DNA of 37,628 nucleotides from assembly GCA_022376515.1 (NCBI GenBank), contig WTXI01000336.1, positions 1 to 37,628 of the forward strand. The letters run 5' to 3'. Below, one piece after another: positions 1 through 10,888 of this stretch. Every line of letters begins with the position of its first letter. Position 1 is the first letter of the stretch. Position numbers and translations under genes: made by a program. Source of the DNA: Lactifluus volemus (lineage: Eukaryota; Basidiomycota; Agaricomycetes; Russulales; Russulaceae). The notes below the pieces were generated by a model that had not been told where the DNA came from, ran no database searches, and saw nothing but the letters and a program-made list of their open reading frames with translations.

Positions 1-2940
1 GAAGTAGTTATGGCCCTGGATGAAAACCACGCCAGTCGGGCAAGTGCGCGACGAACCGGATTACGATCTCAATGTCGAACGCGATGGTCAGCACCAGTTC
101 GCCAATGTTGAGAATTTCGTGGGTCGGACCAATGGCCCCATCTCGCGTGGCAGGAAGGACGAGCGACGCGAGAGCGAGAGCTATCCAGCACCACCGAGTG
201 CGCTCGTACAGCTCCCGGACGGGGTTCCTTCGTGCCGTACCACGGGGACCGCCTGTACCAGTTGTCCATGCCTCATCCTGTTCGTCAACGACGGGTTTGA
301 GACTGATGGATGATCAGGTTTAAGGTGAAAGGGTCAGAGAGGGTACGATGAAGACTCACGGGGCAGCACTGAACGCGCTTTTGCGCGAAACTTGTCTAAT
401 AGCGTAGAACGTGTTCGTAATCACGGCAACAAACAGATTGATGAGCCAAAAGTTGAGGACGACAATACAAACGATAAAGAACACGCAGCAAATGAAGAAC
501 TCCGAGTCCATCATGGCATACATCAACTGAGACCACTACAACAAGTAAGGATAAGTACATCCATTACGGGCTTGGCGATGATAAAACGTCTAGACCACCC
601 ACCCCGTTGGCTGATGCCACAATAAAAACCTGCAGAGCAGAGTGGTAAATAGTGTCGAAGCTCTGGATGTTACCCTGTGGATTGTGGCCCTGGACTTCCT
701 GAGGAAATGTCAGAATATCGCTTCGCCACGAGGGAAACGTCAGAACAGACCTTACAGACTTGACCAAGAGGACAGATAAATCCCTTGGGTTTAACAATAT
801 GCCCATTTTGTATGGAAGTGATATACGGCATGACGGAGAAATTTTGTGGGTCGACATAACCTCCGCATTGTTGGGAGAGTTGGGTCTCGGGCTCGCCAAG
901 AGTGGGCTCCAAATAGCACGACCGTGCCAGCGAGCCACTGAAAGTCTGGACACCGATGATCCTATGGAGAAAGAGAGTAAATCAGTCAAGCCCAATCGGA
1001 GAAGGCGGGAGAAAGCCAGACGAGAACAAAGCCATGGCAAAAAGAACAAAATACGCCACGCCAGCGAGCATTGAACGAGCAGTCTTGAGCGAGTGGATGA
1101 TAGTCTGCAGGGGTGACCTGCTGTGAGCCCCCAAAGAAGCATCGTGCAACGCGCTCAGTCGCTCACCGTCGTGCCAGTCGTGATGGTCAGTAACCGCGCG
1201 GTTCTCAACACGCTCAGCGCGCGAAATAAACCAATGTGGTGGGTCCCACGCTCAACACCCGTTTGTGCAAGGATGAAGGCTATCCAAAAGGCAATCACAG
1301 ACAACGCGTCGATGCGCGTCCAGCTGTGTCGGAGGTATGGCAGATTGCGGCGCGTGATGTCGCGCGCGAGGTTCATGCTGAATTGGAATGGAAGCGTGAG
1401 GGTCTCATGCCGTTGGGTTGAATAGGCTGTGACTATGGTTGAGGACGACGCCGTCTTCTCAAGGATCGAGGGAGCGTCGGGTCGCTTGCGGCCCTGCGAG
1501 GTAGGACCGATGAGGGTGGCAGTGGACGCAGTAGAGGAGGTGGAGCCCAGAGAAGAAGGAACGTATCCGGTGGAGTGGGAGATTGAAAAAGGCTGGGTAG
1601 CATTATCGTAGTACGACTGCAGGCTATGAAGAAAGTGCCTTTGCGTCTGAGGTTCGTGGAGGTCATTGGGGCGGGGCGGACGATTGGCGTGGCTGTCATG
1701 TGACGCCCCGAGTTGCGCATCAGGAGAGAAGAGAAGACGGCACTGATGGGGACACCTGGGTCAAGAATTAATCCAGAGACGCACATTCGTGCGAAAGCTT
1801 CAATGCTGTGGCACATGTTAGTAGGCGAAGGGTGATAAAATTTGGAGAACATGCCTAAAGAATATGAAGAGGGCAAAAATGACATAGTCTTCCCATGAAT
1901 GAAAGAAACCCACAATTCGAGGAGGCGAAGCGTTTGGACTGGAGAGAGTGAGGGTGCGAGAGGCTTGTATTGTGAGCAAAACGGCATAAAAAGGATGGAA
2001 CAAAGAATGACAGGCTCTGTCCACCTGCACGATAAGTCAGACAAGGGCTCAAGAGAGAACAGAGGTGGAAAACGCACCATGATATTAAAAAGTTGAATGT
2101 GGCTAAGCGAAGACGATTAGTTGGCCCAAAGAGTCCAAGCGTTCGTCCACGTAACGGGAGAACGTTGGTCGAGTTATCGAGAAGTGACTCTTCCGATTTC
2201 CCCATCTCATCGTCATCTCCGGTCACAGGGTCGCGGTTCCTTCCGGTCGCAGAACCGTCGTCCGGTAAACGCATATGGTCGTCGAGACCGACGCCAGCAA
2301 AATTGACGACACGCAACGAGACGCGACGGAGGCTTTGGGAAAACTTTTCGATGGCAGCCCCGGTATACTGCCTGGGTGAAAGACCGACGCTGTAGCGCGA
2401 GGTGTGACGACGGGTGCGTGGGGTAGCGGCGGCTACGTGCTCCGAGTCGGCTTGCCAGTTGATGTCATCGGTGGGATCAGCAGAGATGTTTGCGGTGAGG
2501 TGTGCGGCATCGTCAAAGGTGGATACGCTAGACCGGCGGCGGGAAGGGATCAAAGAAGTGGTGGAAGTACCGGCGCGGGGGTTGTTAGAGTAGGCGAAAT
2601 TCTGTGCGGCATAATCTGGAGTCGTGGAGGGGTGGAACGGGTCGTCGCTGTTGGCAACGAACGGATTGTCATCAATCGCATATGGGGAAACGGGTTGCGG
2701 AGGATGGTCAAGACCGGAAGACGAAAGAAGGGGGTCGTTCATGACAGTAGTAGGCGGAGTGTCGAGGCGAAGGGGATCCTGACCAGGGTTGACACGGCCC
2801 CAACTGAGTCTACGCCTGGCAGAACCGTTGGGAATGTCACTTGAGGGTGAGAGTGAGGGTGAGCCCGGGATGACTGAAGGAAGGACGAGTTCTACGGCAG
2901 AAGAAGTAGAAGTACGAGCTTCGTTGTGAGCGCCGTCCAT
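1..2940 (-). CDS. CCH1: Voltage-gated calcium channel Cch1, N-terminal part, off left edge
   Basis: This is the high-affinity plasma-membrane calcium channel alpha subunit of fungi; only about 840 of roughly 2000 residues lie here. Exons read as 2940-2078, 2024-1855, 1805-1167, 1104-1022, 961-751, 698-603, 535-360 and 302 to the edge. A long Ser/Pro-rich cytosolic N-terminus ends in [17 protein letters not shown]. Then come domain I S1 ([10 protein letters not shown]), S4 ([16 protein letters not shown]), S5, the pore region with ASANGWS, S6 ([18 protein letters not shown]), and domain II S1-S2 ([14 protein letters not shown]). Recognition rests on these conserved blocks. Three single-base frame breaks (near 1990, 1720-1737 and 16-22) interrupt the reading frame, so this copy is either decayed or carries indel errors. 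The intron at 1806-1854 appears to be GC-AG. Confidence 0.86.
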
Positions 2941-4597
2941 AGACTAGAAAAGATGAAAAGAGTAGCGTAGCGTGATAGACTCGGTTCACATCAATCAATA
3001 TTAATCAATCCCAGTGACCGTTGTTGCGCGTTTACTGTAACCGAACAACGCAGACGCGGCCTCAGGCACCTTCCATTTCCACCCACGCTCTTACTGCAGC
3101 CAATAACTACCTCGCGTTGCCCCATCTGAGCTTGGGGGAGGGGAGACATTGGGCGCGCAGCTCTCAGGCTGTCGTTATGGTGCGAGATAGGATCATCGCG
3201 AAACAGACTGAGAACTGAGGCAGGTAGTAAGTAAGAACGGGTTACGTCTAGCTGATAAATCGTTGACCAGGGCAAAGAGAATACCAGAGTTGAGGGAGGT
3301 GGATCGCCTCTGGCTAATAGGCCATCCACTCCACACACCACTAGAACGCTCCACACTATCTACGAGTACGGGCTCAGGGTACAAAACTTGGTTCCATCCA
3401 GAGCGCGGCCAAGTATTGTGACTGGGAAAGTCACTGGCGACAGGGGATCAGGGCCGTTCACGCTCCTGGTGAGTCTGCCAACAATTTTTTTTTACTTTCC
3501 ATTCTTCGAGCTCACCCTAGATTGACTCTATGTAGGTGTTTCAATGATTTTATGATGGGTGTTGAACATACCTTGCCCGTGCGCGCAGTTTTGGCATATT
3601 ATGTGCGGTATCGGACTACGGGTGCGTTTTCCTGCGACGGTCCATCCGTGCACTCGGACATGAGACTGTCATTAATCACAGTCGATTGGTAGATGCGGTG
3701 ACTATGCTGGCGTACCAAGGAGGCTTGAGGAAGGGGCCAGGCTGTCTTTCACAGCAAAAAGGCAAGAGGCATTGCCAAGTACGATACTATGGGCAAGAAT
3801 CAGGCCCAGGCGAAGGCGGGGACACAGCATGGCGATATCACAGGCCCTTCCCTTTCCCCTCTCAGATTCTCTAATCACCCGATCAGACCTTTTTTCCCCT
3901 TCAAACCAACATAGGAGAGAGAGAATTTTCATATACGAGGCTGATTTTGTACATAATACTATACAGGACAAGTTTGCTTGTTCCAAAAAAAAACAAGGAC
4001 TTGTGACTGACATAGCGACAAGAAAAAAACAAGAGAAGGAGGACATGTAGGGAGTTGTAAGGAGAGAACGATATCAAACAAAAAAAGAGAGATAGCATAG
4101 AGCCAAGGACAGCAAACATATACACATACATCGACACAAGGCTCGAGAGAATTTAGGATTCGACTGCACGGGAAATGTAAAGCAAAGTTGTCGAATCGAA
4201 GATCAAAATTTCGAGTCTTACGGAGTCCGATCGAACAGAGACGGTTAAGAACGACGACAACGACGCCAGCGACACGACGACGAGGGAGTTTACACATCCA
4301 ATGACATGTAGCACAAACAAAATGTAAGGCCGTCGAGTGGCAGGCGAATGCTGTCAAGGTCGGCAGTGGGCGAGTGAGCTAGAGTTCGGAGACTGAAACT
4401 TGTCCTATCCATCCTACGATATTGAAAAGGTTAACAACTGAACGTACTGAACCGGAGAAAAGAGGGGGGAAGAAGAGGCACAAGGCTCACCTTTACCGAC
4501 AACACACCTTCCCTCTCCTTCCGTCCATTGAATAATCCTGCGTCAAAATCCACTGGTCCCTTGCGATGACGACGACATGACACTACAGAACTGTTTC
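2941..4597. other. Spacer between CCH1 5' flank and PIN gene 3' flank
   Basis: No gene is recognised here. The right part (about 3850-4590) is AT-rich, lies directly downstream of the PIN-gene stop on the minus strand and is probably its 3' untranslated region and terminator. A 132-codon minus-strand frame at 3959-4357 looks compositional. The left part should hold the CCH1 promoter; no clear TATA box was identified. Confidence 0.4.
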
Positions 4598-6036
4598 TCA
4601 CGGATCGAGTTTCTCCCCGCGTGCGAGTACGCGCACGACCTTACTCGGCTGCGCAACCATGTTCATCATAGCTTGAACTGCGGGCGGGCGTTCAACCATC
4701 CCGCCGCCACCGCCGCCACCTCCACCGCCACCTCCACCGCGCCCACGATGGTGATGGTGAGGGTGAGGATGATGCGCAAAGCGACGATCTTCCGGCGCTG
4801 CGCGGTCTTCCGAGGCGAGTCCAGTGGGAGGCACGTCGAGGACGGCGATGCGCGCGCGGCGCGCCCAGTATGCGACGAGGGTCCCAGTCACGCGAGGTTC
4901 GAACCTGTGCTGTTGCGGGTGGTGAGGAGCGGGGAGGGGAACAGGGGACGTGGGGGCTGGCTCGGAGTGTTGCAGTAGCTGCTGTTGTGGCGCATCTCCT
5001 CCGGGTGCCGTTGTTGAGGCAGAGGGCGACTGTTGTTGCGGGGCGAGCGTAGCCACGACCACACGCGGAAGTGCACTGTCGGCGTTTTCGGTCTCCCATT
5101 GCACGCAACAGATGGTGCGGCGGACCCATTCGGGGGACGGAGCGGTTGACGACGGCATCGCTGCTCCATTTGTACCAGCACCGGAGGTAGGTTCTTCATC
5201 AAAGGCAATCTTATCCCAGAGGATGAACGCATCATCCTGCTGTACGCGAACGCGGGGGTTGGTGCCCACTTGTGATTCGAGCACGCGGGAGGCGGTGCGA
5301 GCGCGCTGGGCAAGGGGCGTCGAACCCTTCTTGAGGAGGTCGAGGGTGTTTAGCGCTGGAGGCAGAGGGATCAGAACACGGAATCAGAGTGAATCGCCAA
5401 CCCCACGCCAGTTTGCCCAGGGCTATCCGGGCGCTAAATGGCACTCTGTGACTCTGCGAGGCAACGGGGACTGCGCACGACTAGGAAAAACCTTCTGTGA
5501 ACGAGATGAAAAGCGCACCTTCGAGTGGGACGATGATAATCTCCTGCTGGCCATCTCTACACCACTTCTTGACCTGCCCCAGAGCGTTGACTAGCACACT
5601 GGCATCGACAACGATAACGTCGGCCTGCTTGACGTTCGGAGTTTTGCGAGTGTCCTCGGCCCCGCGCTTCTTTGCAGAAGCCACATGACGCTCCTTCTGT
5701 TGATGGTTTGAGGCCGTAGAGGTGGTAGGGTTGGTGGTGATCTTGATACCACCGATGGGCAGCTGGCCGCGTTTCGAGTCGGAGGGTGGTGGAGGGTGTG
5801 GGCGCTGGCGATCCCGCCAGTTACCGTTGGCGTTGTTGTTGTAGCTACGAGAGGGTGAACGACGGGGTGGAGCGGCAGAGACGGTCTTTTCGAGTTGCTC
5901 GACTTGGTGAGTGAGGAAGGCAGCACCGAGCGCCTTCGACATGGCAATCTTGTTCGGGGCGGCGGAGCCCTAAGAATTGTTGGATAAAAGTGAGATTATG
6001 AAAAATAAAATGACACACGCTAGTAGTTTCTGCCAT
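4598..6036 (-). CDS. PIN-domain-like nuclease protein (uncharacterised fungal family)
   Basis: Three exons (6036-6019, 5969-5519, 5355-4598) give a 408-residue protein. The first exon has only six codons; I chose it because ATG GCA GAA joins in frame through a 49-nt intron to the reading frame leading into PNKIAMSKALGAAFL. Residues 30-120 are disordered and rich in Asn, Pro and Lys. A PIN-like fold begins at ADVIVVDASVLVNAL (Asp near 128), followed by IVPLEALNTLDLLKKG (Glu near 156) and QQDDAFILWDKI. These acidic positions fit the metal site of PIN ribonucleases. A low-complexity His-rich then poly-Gly tract follows, and the C-terminus is VVRVLARGEKLDP. The family is known to me only as a conserved basidiomycete protein; RNA cleavage or quality control is inference from the PIN fold. 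Confidence 0.78.
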
Positions 6037-6547
6037 GTTTATGGAGAAAGGCAAAGTTGACTGAGCGAGCTCAAGACTGTGTGTGATATAATACGGTCAT
6101 GGCCTCTCACGCCAGGCACTGCCTCAGACACACAACACCGCTTGGTCAGTTCCTCTACTCATAGTCCGTCACTGTCGGCAACAACTAATAGTTGAATTGG
6201 CACTACTACAAATGCCTGTGGCGCTGGCTCTAGAGATGGAGGCTGCAGTGTTAGGTGCCTGTACAACCAAGTTCGTGTATGTGGTGCGGTGCCAGTGGGC
6301 ATGTTTCAGGTATTTCCGGGTACAGTACTGTGTCAGTAGCCTAGCGTGACATAGATCAACCATTCAGAAATTTAAATGACACGCGAGCACATGAAAACAC
6401 TCGGAGTGATGTTAACTGAGACCCTCTTGATGCCGACATCGCAATCCGATCATTTGGTTACACAGTATTGAGTCACAAATCTTTCTCTTGCTGTGCTCAC
6501 CGACTCGCGGTACTGGATGTCAGTATCGATCGTGACAAAGATGGGTT
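6037..6547. other. Spacer between PIN gene and prefoldin 5 gene
   Basis: About 0.5 kb between two genes transcribed in the same leftward direction. It must contain the 3' end of the prefoldin transcript and the PIN-gene promoter. No other gene, repeat or RNA is visible. Confidence 0.4.
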
Positions 6548-7171
6548 TCAGTCCTTGTTATTGGCATGGGCCTGGAGCTTTGATTGAATGATATTAACTA
6601 AATAACTCAAGTTATCCTGCTTCTTCTGTATCGTCTCCTGTAGCGTGTCAAGGTTCCCTTTGATGTACTCGATCTTATCTTCATAGTGCTTCACAGCCTG
6701 AGCCCGCGTCTAACCCGCGCGTGCGTGATTAACGGGATCATCACCAAGAGACGCAATCGTACCTTTTGAACATAGTACCCTGTCCCAACGTCCACGATCA
6801 CATTCTCAACATCTCGCAGCTTTCCCGGGACGTAAAGCGAGCTTGTGAGAGGCACCAAAATAGCTTTGTCTTGATGCAAGTTTTGTCGTCTGATTAGGTC
6901 GTAATGATTAGAGTACAGACAGTACCTTTGTTCTCTGGCTTTATCGAGTTTGTGCTTTCAATACAAGACCGGAATTTCGACTGTGCTTGCTTCAATTGTG
7001 CGAACGAGTTGGTCAGGTGCGAGAGCTCCTACAAATTTTCGTTAGACCCTGAAGCCAATCGGCGAATAGGTTCACCTCTTCTAGTTGTCTTTTCACTTCT
7101 GCAAGCTGAGGAAGCTGAAGATCAGCGACGTTGATTTGTTGAGGAGTAGTACCGGATGATGAGGTTGACAT
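6548..7171 (-). CDS. GIM5: Prefoldin subunit 5 (alpha-type)
   Basis: Four exons (7171-7076, 7028-6926, 6869-6763, 6709-6548) with 47-56 nt introns encode 155 residues, the usual size for prefoldin alpha subunits. Prefoldin is a cytosolic hexameric co-chaperone that passes unfolded actin and tubulin to the CCT chaperonin. The sequence shows an N-terminal heptad helix ([13 protein letters not shown] then [19 protein letters not shown]), the diagnostic beta-hairpin block [14 protein letters not shown] followed by [13 protein letters not shown], and a C-terminal coiled coil ([20 protein letters not shown]). All splice junctions keep frame and no residue block is missing. It is divergent from the LCHN gene, with 82 bp between the two start codons. 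Confidence 0.95.
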
Positions 7172-7253
7172 GGCTCACTTGTGAGAACGAATGAATGGTC
7201 GGGCCGAGTTCGTAAATCTTGTCACTCGGCGCTCTCTTTTCAACCCAACGACG
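7172..7253. promoter_or_regulatory. Compact bidirectional promoter region between GIM5 and LCHN-like gene
   Basis: Only 82 bp separate the start codon of the prefoldin gene (minus) from that of the LCHN-like gene (plus). Both 5' untranslated regions and core promoters must lie here or overlap the coding starts. No TATA box is obvious. The 3' half holds a pyrimidine-rich run followed by CAACCCAACGACG just before the plus-strand ATG. Confidence 0.6.
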
Positions 7254-9416
7254 ATGGCGACTGGCTCGACAAGTCAACTTTCAAAACCACCACAAGATAT
7301 CGGTACGAGAACCGCATAATGTATGAAATGCGATTCCATAACCTCAACTGAGTCGGTCTGCGCGGCAGTTGCGATATTCCATACTTCCTTTCACCCTACA
7401 AAGGGCAACAACCTCGATTGGTCTCTCAGAGCTAGTGACGGTCCTGATATTTCATTTTCTGAACTACACCACCAAACGGTACTGACCGGTTTTTTCTTTA
7501 AGACATACAACTCGATGGCGTGGAATTCAGCTCGTTGCCAAGTGGACTGCACCTCGTAGAGCAGGACGTCGTGTACGTGTGCCGTAGCTTCTTGCGAGAA
7601 TTCTGTGCCCCTTACTTTTCTGTCCCCACACAATCCTTTCCCATCAGTTACTTCTCCAATGATTGTCACAGAGGCGTCTGCATCTTCCGCCGTCGACAGA
7701 CGTCTGAGCATGGCCAACGCGGCTTCCGCCTCTCCTCTCTCGGCATCCTCCTCGCACCCTCCGTGCGCCCCCGCCCATGGCAGCACGTCTCTGCGCTCAG
7801 GGCTCTTGCGAACGAAATCTATGGCTTCCTTGACGAGCATCCGCGCGGATCTGTAAGTGAACCGCAAGACGATGATTGGGCGCCCGCGCGGCGGTTCTTC
7901 GATGAGCGCAGGGTGCGAAGCACGGATCTAGGTGGTGCAGGTAACTGGCGCCAGTGGAGCGAGGAACTCGATCAACACCTTGATGTGCGTCTTTGTTTCC
8001 CATCCCGCGCGAGATTTCTAGATCATTGTTCTTTTTCAGTATCTTGATGCGGATTCATCCTTACACGTCAATGCCAACCCGACGCTCCGTCTTCCACACT
8101 TCCTGCGCATCCTTGGACCCTCATCCCTCACACTGTACAAGCATGTTCTCGGTCGCCGCCGCATACTTATTTACACGCAGCCCCCTGTCGAGGCTGCATG
8201 CATCCTCTGCCAGGTCGCAGCAGACATGTGCTTCGAGGATCAGACTGCAGTCGAGTCCGTCGAAGGTGATTCCACTCACCCGTGTCAAAGGGGAAAGCAG
8301 AAGGAAGGCATCAATGTGCTCGGCATCATCACGCTACATGATATCAACTTCCTCGAGCACGAGTCGAAAACTGGACGCGGTTGGATAGCATGTACTTTCT
8401 TGTGCCTTGATCTCCCATCCTTTTTCTGTTGGCTCATGGATTTCTTCAGGTACGACTGACGCCATGTTCATGGAGAAACCGCAATATTACGACCTCGTCA
8501 TTGACTTGACATCTTTCTCGCCTGAGCGGGCGTCCCGCCCAGAATTGCAACTCTCTGTAAGAGTGTCGAACGGCCGCTCACGAATGCCATCACACCGCCT
8601 CTCCACCATCCGCTTCACGTGGAGTGACGTCAAACTGGTATGTAGACCCATACATTATAAACCACGCTCACGGAGCGATAAAAACGGCACCACCCACAGT
8701 GGAACGAGCTCGACCGCATCATACAACTCGACGCAGCTGCCAATGGCATCGCGCGTGCGCCTCCCTCTATTTGGACAGACGCCTGGCGCCTGTACGAAAA
8801 CGTCTGTTTGGCCTGCGCGGGGCTCTGGACCGGTGGCCATGCGTGGCGTGGTGACAATGGCATGACCGAAGCCGACGACCAACTATATGCTTACGATCCC
8901 GATGATGACTGCTCTATGAACGTGCGCGCGCGGGGTGAAGGCATCGAGGGTCGGCCCATCGTGAGCACGGCGCGGTCAAGCCGCTACGCAAGCAGGCGCT
9001 ACACTCCCAAAGCACCACCGTCAACTCAGGCAGGCGGTCTGAGGGACGACCACCATGATGACGATGAGGGGCAGTCGGAAGGACTCGGAGAGGAGGATAC
9101 GGTGCTGGTGCACAACCGAAAGAGCAAGACGACGCTTGCGCTGCTCCAGACGTTGCATGCGCAGACCCGTTTTTGGGTCTCGCGCCTTGCTGCACTACTC
9201 CCTACTCCTGGCGAGGGGGATACGACAGTTCAGCTGGCGCCGCGCGATGTACTCGAGCTCGAACTTGGCCCTCTGAGCACCCTCGACGCGCACTTTATCG
9301 AATGGCTGGCGAAGGAGTATGGCGCCGGTGTGCAGGTGACCGTGCGGCGCGGCTGGCGGGACATACTCGGGCTCGTGTTTACCATCGGCGGAGGAGCGTC
9401 AGCACCGTCGTTGTAG
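7254..9416 (+). CDS. LCHN (DENND11)/DUF4484-family DENN-type protein
   Basis: Seven exons (7254-7302, 7369-7440, 7503-7578, 7648-7984, 8040-8391, 8450-8637, 8700-9416) encode 596 residues. The family belongs to the DENN superfamily, thought to regulate Rab-type GTPases in membrane traffic; the partner here is unknown. The N-terminus DIVAIFHTSFHPTKGN and EFSSLPSGLHLVEQDVVYV, the block RGFRLSSLGILLAPSVRPRPW, and GPSSLTLYKHVLGRRRILIY with the following TQPPVEAACILCQVAADM are strongly LCHN-like. TTDAMFMEKPQYYDLVIDLT and a C-terminal DUF4484-like segment follow. The ATG at 7254 was chosen because it splices cleanly (G|TT) into DIVAIF. An AATAAA lies at 9457. A diverged copy of exons 3-4 lies near 18.6 kb. 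Confidence 0.85.
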
Positions 9417-9456
9417 GTGGAAAAAAAAGTTGACCATTTCTTTTTTATTTTTTCCT

Positions 9457-9462
9457 AATAAA
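9457..9462 (+). terminator. Poly(A) signal of LCHN-like gene
   Basis: AATAAA occurs 41 bp after the TAG stop of the LCHN-like gene, in T-rich sequence, at the right place and strand to act as a polyadenylation signal. Confidence 0.55.
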
Positions 9463-9960
9463 ACTGACGCACATGGCTGCATGGAGTTTTGTGGGCTAGG
9501 ATGAACTTATACCCCATTCTTCCCATGCTTTATTATACAGTAACTTGTATACGTTGAAACAATTATAGTCCAGCCACTGCATCCCTTCTTCCGAGATCCG
9601 TACTCTACTAGTCCGACTCGGACATCGAATTGTCGTCGGTATCACGGTCACCACTGGCAGTGCCGGCCCGCTATTTCTGGTCAACCAAGGAGCTGCAGCC
9701 CTAGGAACCTTTTCTCTTGTCCTTTTGTGCGATGTCCATCAAAACGGCCAACGAAATATGGTCTCTTACGAGTAGGCTTGCGAGCCGGATAGATAATAAT
9801 CCCCGAGTTGTACTTGGCCAGCGACATCACAGCACGTGTCCATAGAGGTTAGTACGTCCTTGTTGTGGCTCTTTCAAATGGAGAGTCCAAATATTTGTGG
9901 CCGCGATCTGCTCACCAACTAGTAGAATGCACTAGAGACGCATGCTCACCTATCTAAACT
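9463..9960. other. Spacer between LCHN-like gene and F-box remnant
   Basis: About 0.5 kb with only short open frames. No family is recognised on either strand. Confidence 0.4.
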
Positions 9961-10888
9961 CTCAACGATGATGTGCTTCTCAATATATTTCACATCTATC
10001 GACTGGATTTCCTGGATGACGATGAAGATGAGAATTTTGAATTTCACATTCCTTGGACTCTCGAACGGTGGCGGTACAAAACTGACGCATGTCTGGCGAG
10101 ATCACCACCCCTTCCGCATCATCTAACTTACTATCCATACGAGCACCGTGGGATATCTGCTATCATAGCTATGGATGGCCAATTCAAATATGAATCTTGG
10201 GCCGCCTCGGAAGAGGTCTTTCCAGGAACGTTTCAAGCACCCAATCTACGCCATTTCAAACTGTGGCCTTGCAATGGGATCCCCTTTATTCACGGCTACT
10301 GCTGGCCTCATCACACTCTTGCTTTTGAATATCTCGGCGTCAGCCCATTCTCCCCGCTGGCAAGCTATATGCTTACCTGATTTCCACTCCCCAGCTGGAT
10401 ACGCTCCTGATTGGCCGATTGGGCATCACTACCCTTTTCTATGATGTTGAGAGGCAGTTGTTACCTACTCCGTACCCAACTCAAGTCACAATTGCTAACC
10501 TACGCGAGCTTGTGTTCATAGGTACGAACTAGGTACGAGCTTGGTTTGGAGCTTGGTTTGGAGGGTCTGATCTCGAAGTCGATCTTTTTACCCAGCCTCT
10601 TTCGCTGTTCCAAACCTCTCGCTGTTCATGAAAACATCTCGGAACCTCAAATTTAACGCTGTCAAGGTTACCTTCAATCTTCAGTTTCAAATCGAGTTCA
10701 CACACCCAAACTGGCAGACAGCGTACGCAACGCAAATCCTATGTATACTGTCACCAGTACACTCTGTCATGGAGCAAGTCACGCTCAGCTGCGTGAAACA
10801 CAATCGATCATCAGAATTGCACATCGATGTCGATATACTGGAGGCGGTCGGGACGCGTTTTCCCTATTTATCGATATTCATCGATTGA
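9961..10888 (+). pseudogene. Decayed F-box/leucine-rich family copy
   Basis: This is a broken relative of the five minus-strand F-box genes further right, here on the plus strand. It opens with the family's F-box start LNDDVLLNIFHIYRL, jumps after LERWRYK past the usual VCRQWRN segment, continues with LARSPPLP and AIIAMDGQFKYE, then PGTFQAPNLRHFKLW. Later it matches NLKFNAVKVTFN, ILCILSPVHSVMEQVTL and SELHIDVD of the C-terminal half. Between these blocks are stops, frame changes and missing stretches, and the intact paralogues are far longer (about 490 residues). No plausible splicing would restore it. It is probably an old inverted copy of the array. Confidence 0.78.

Noticed and set aside
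760..1074. 104-codon plus-strand frame
   Set aside because: It is antisense to conserved CCH1 exons, which explain the sequence.
1700..1770. Extra intron in CCH1 to explain the frame change
   Set aside because: It would remove the conserved [10 protein letters not shown] block; a one-base indel explains the data with less loss.
3959..4357. 132-codon minus-strand hydrophobic frame
   Set aside because: It lies in AT-rich sequence just downstream of the PIN gene on the same strand, where a 3' UTR is expected, and has no recognisable domain.
7391..7867. 158-codon minus-strand frame
   Set aside because: It is antisense to LCHN-like exons 2-4 and crosses their introns; the plus strand matches the family.
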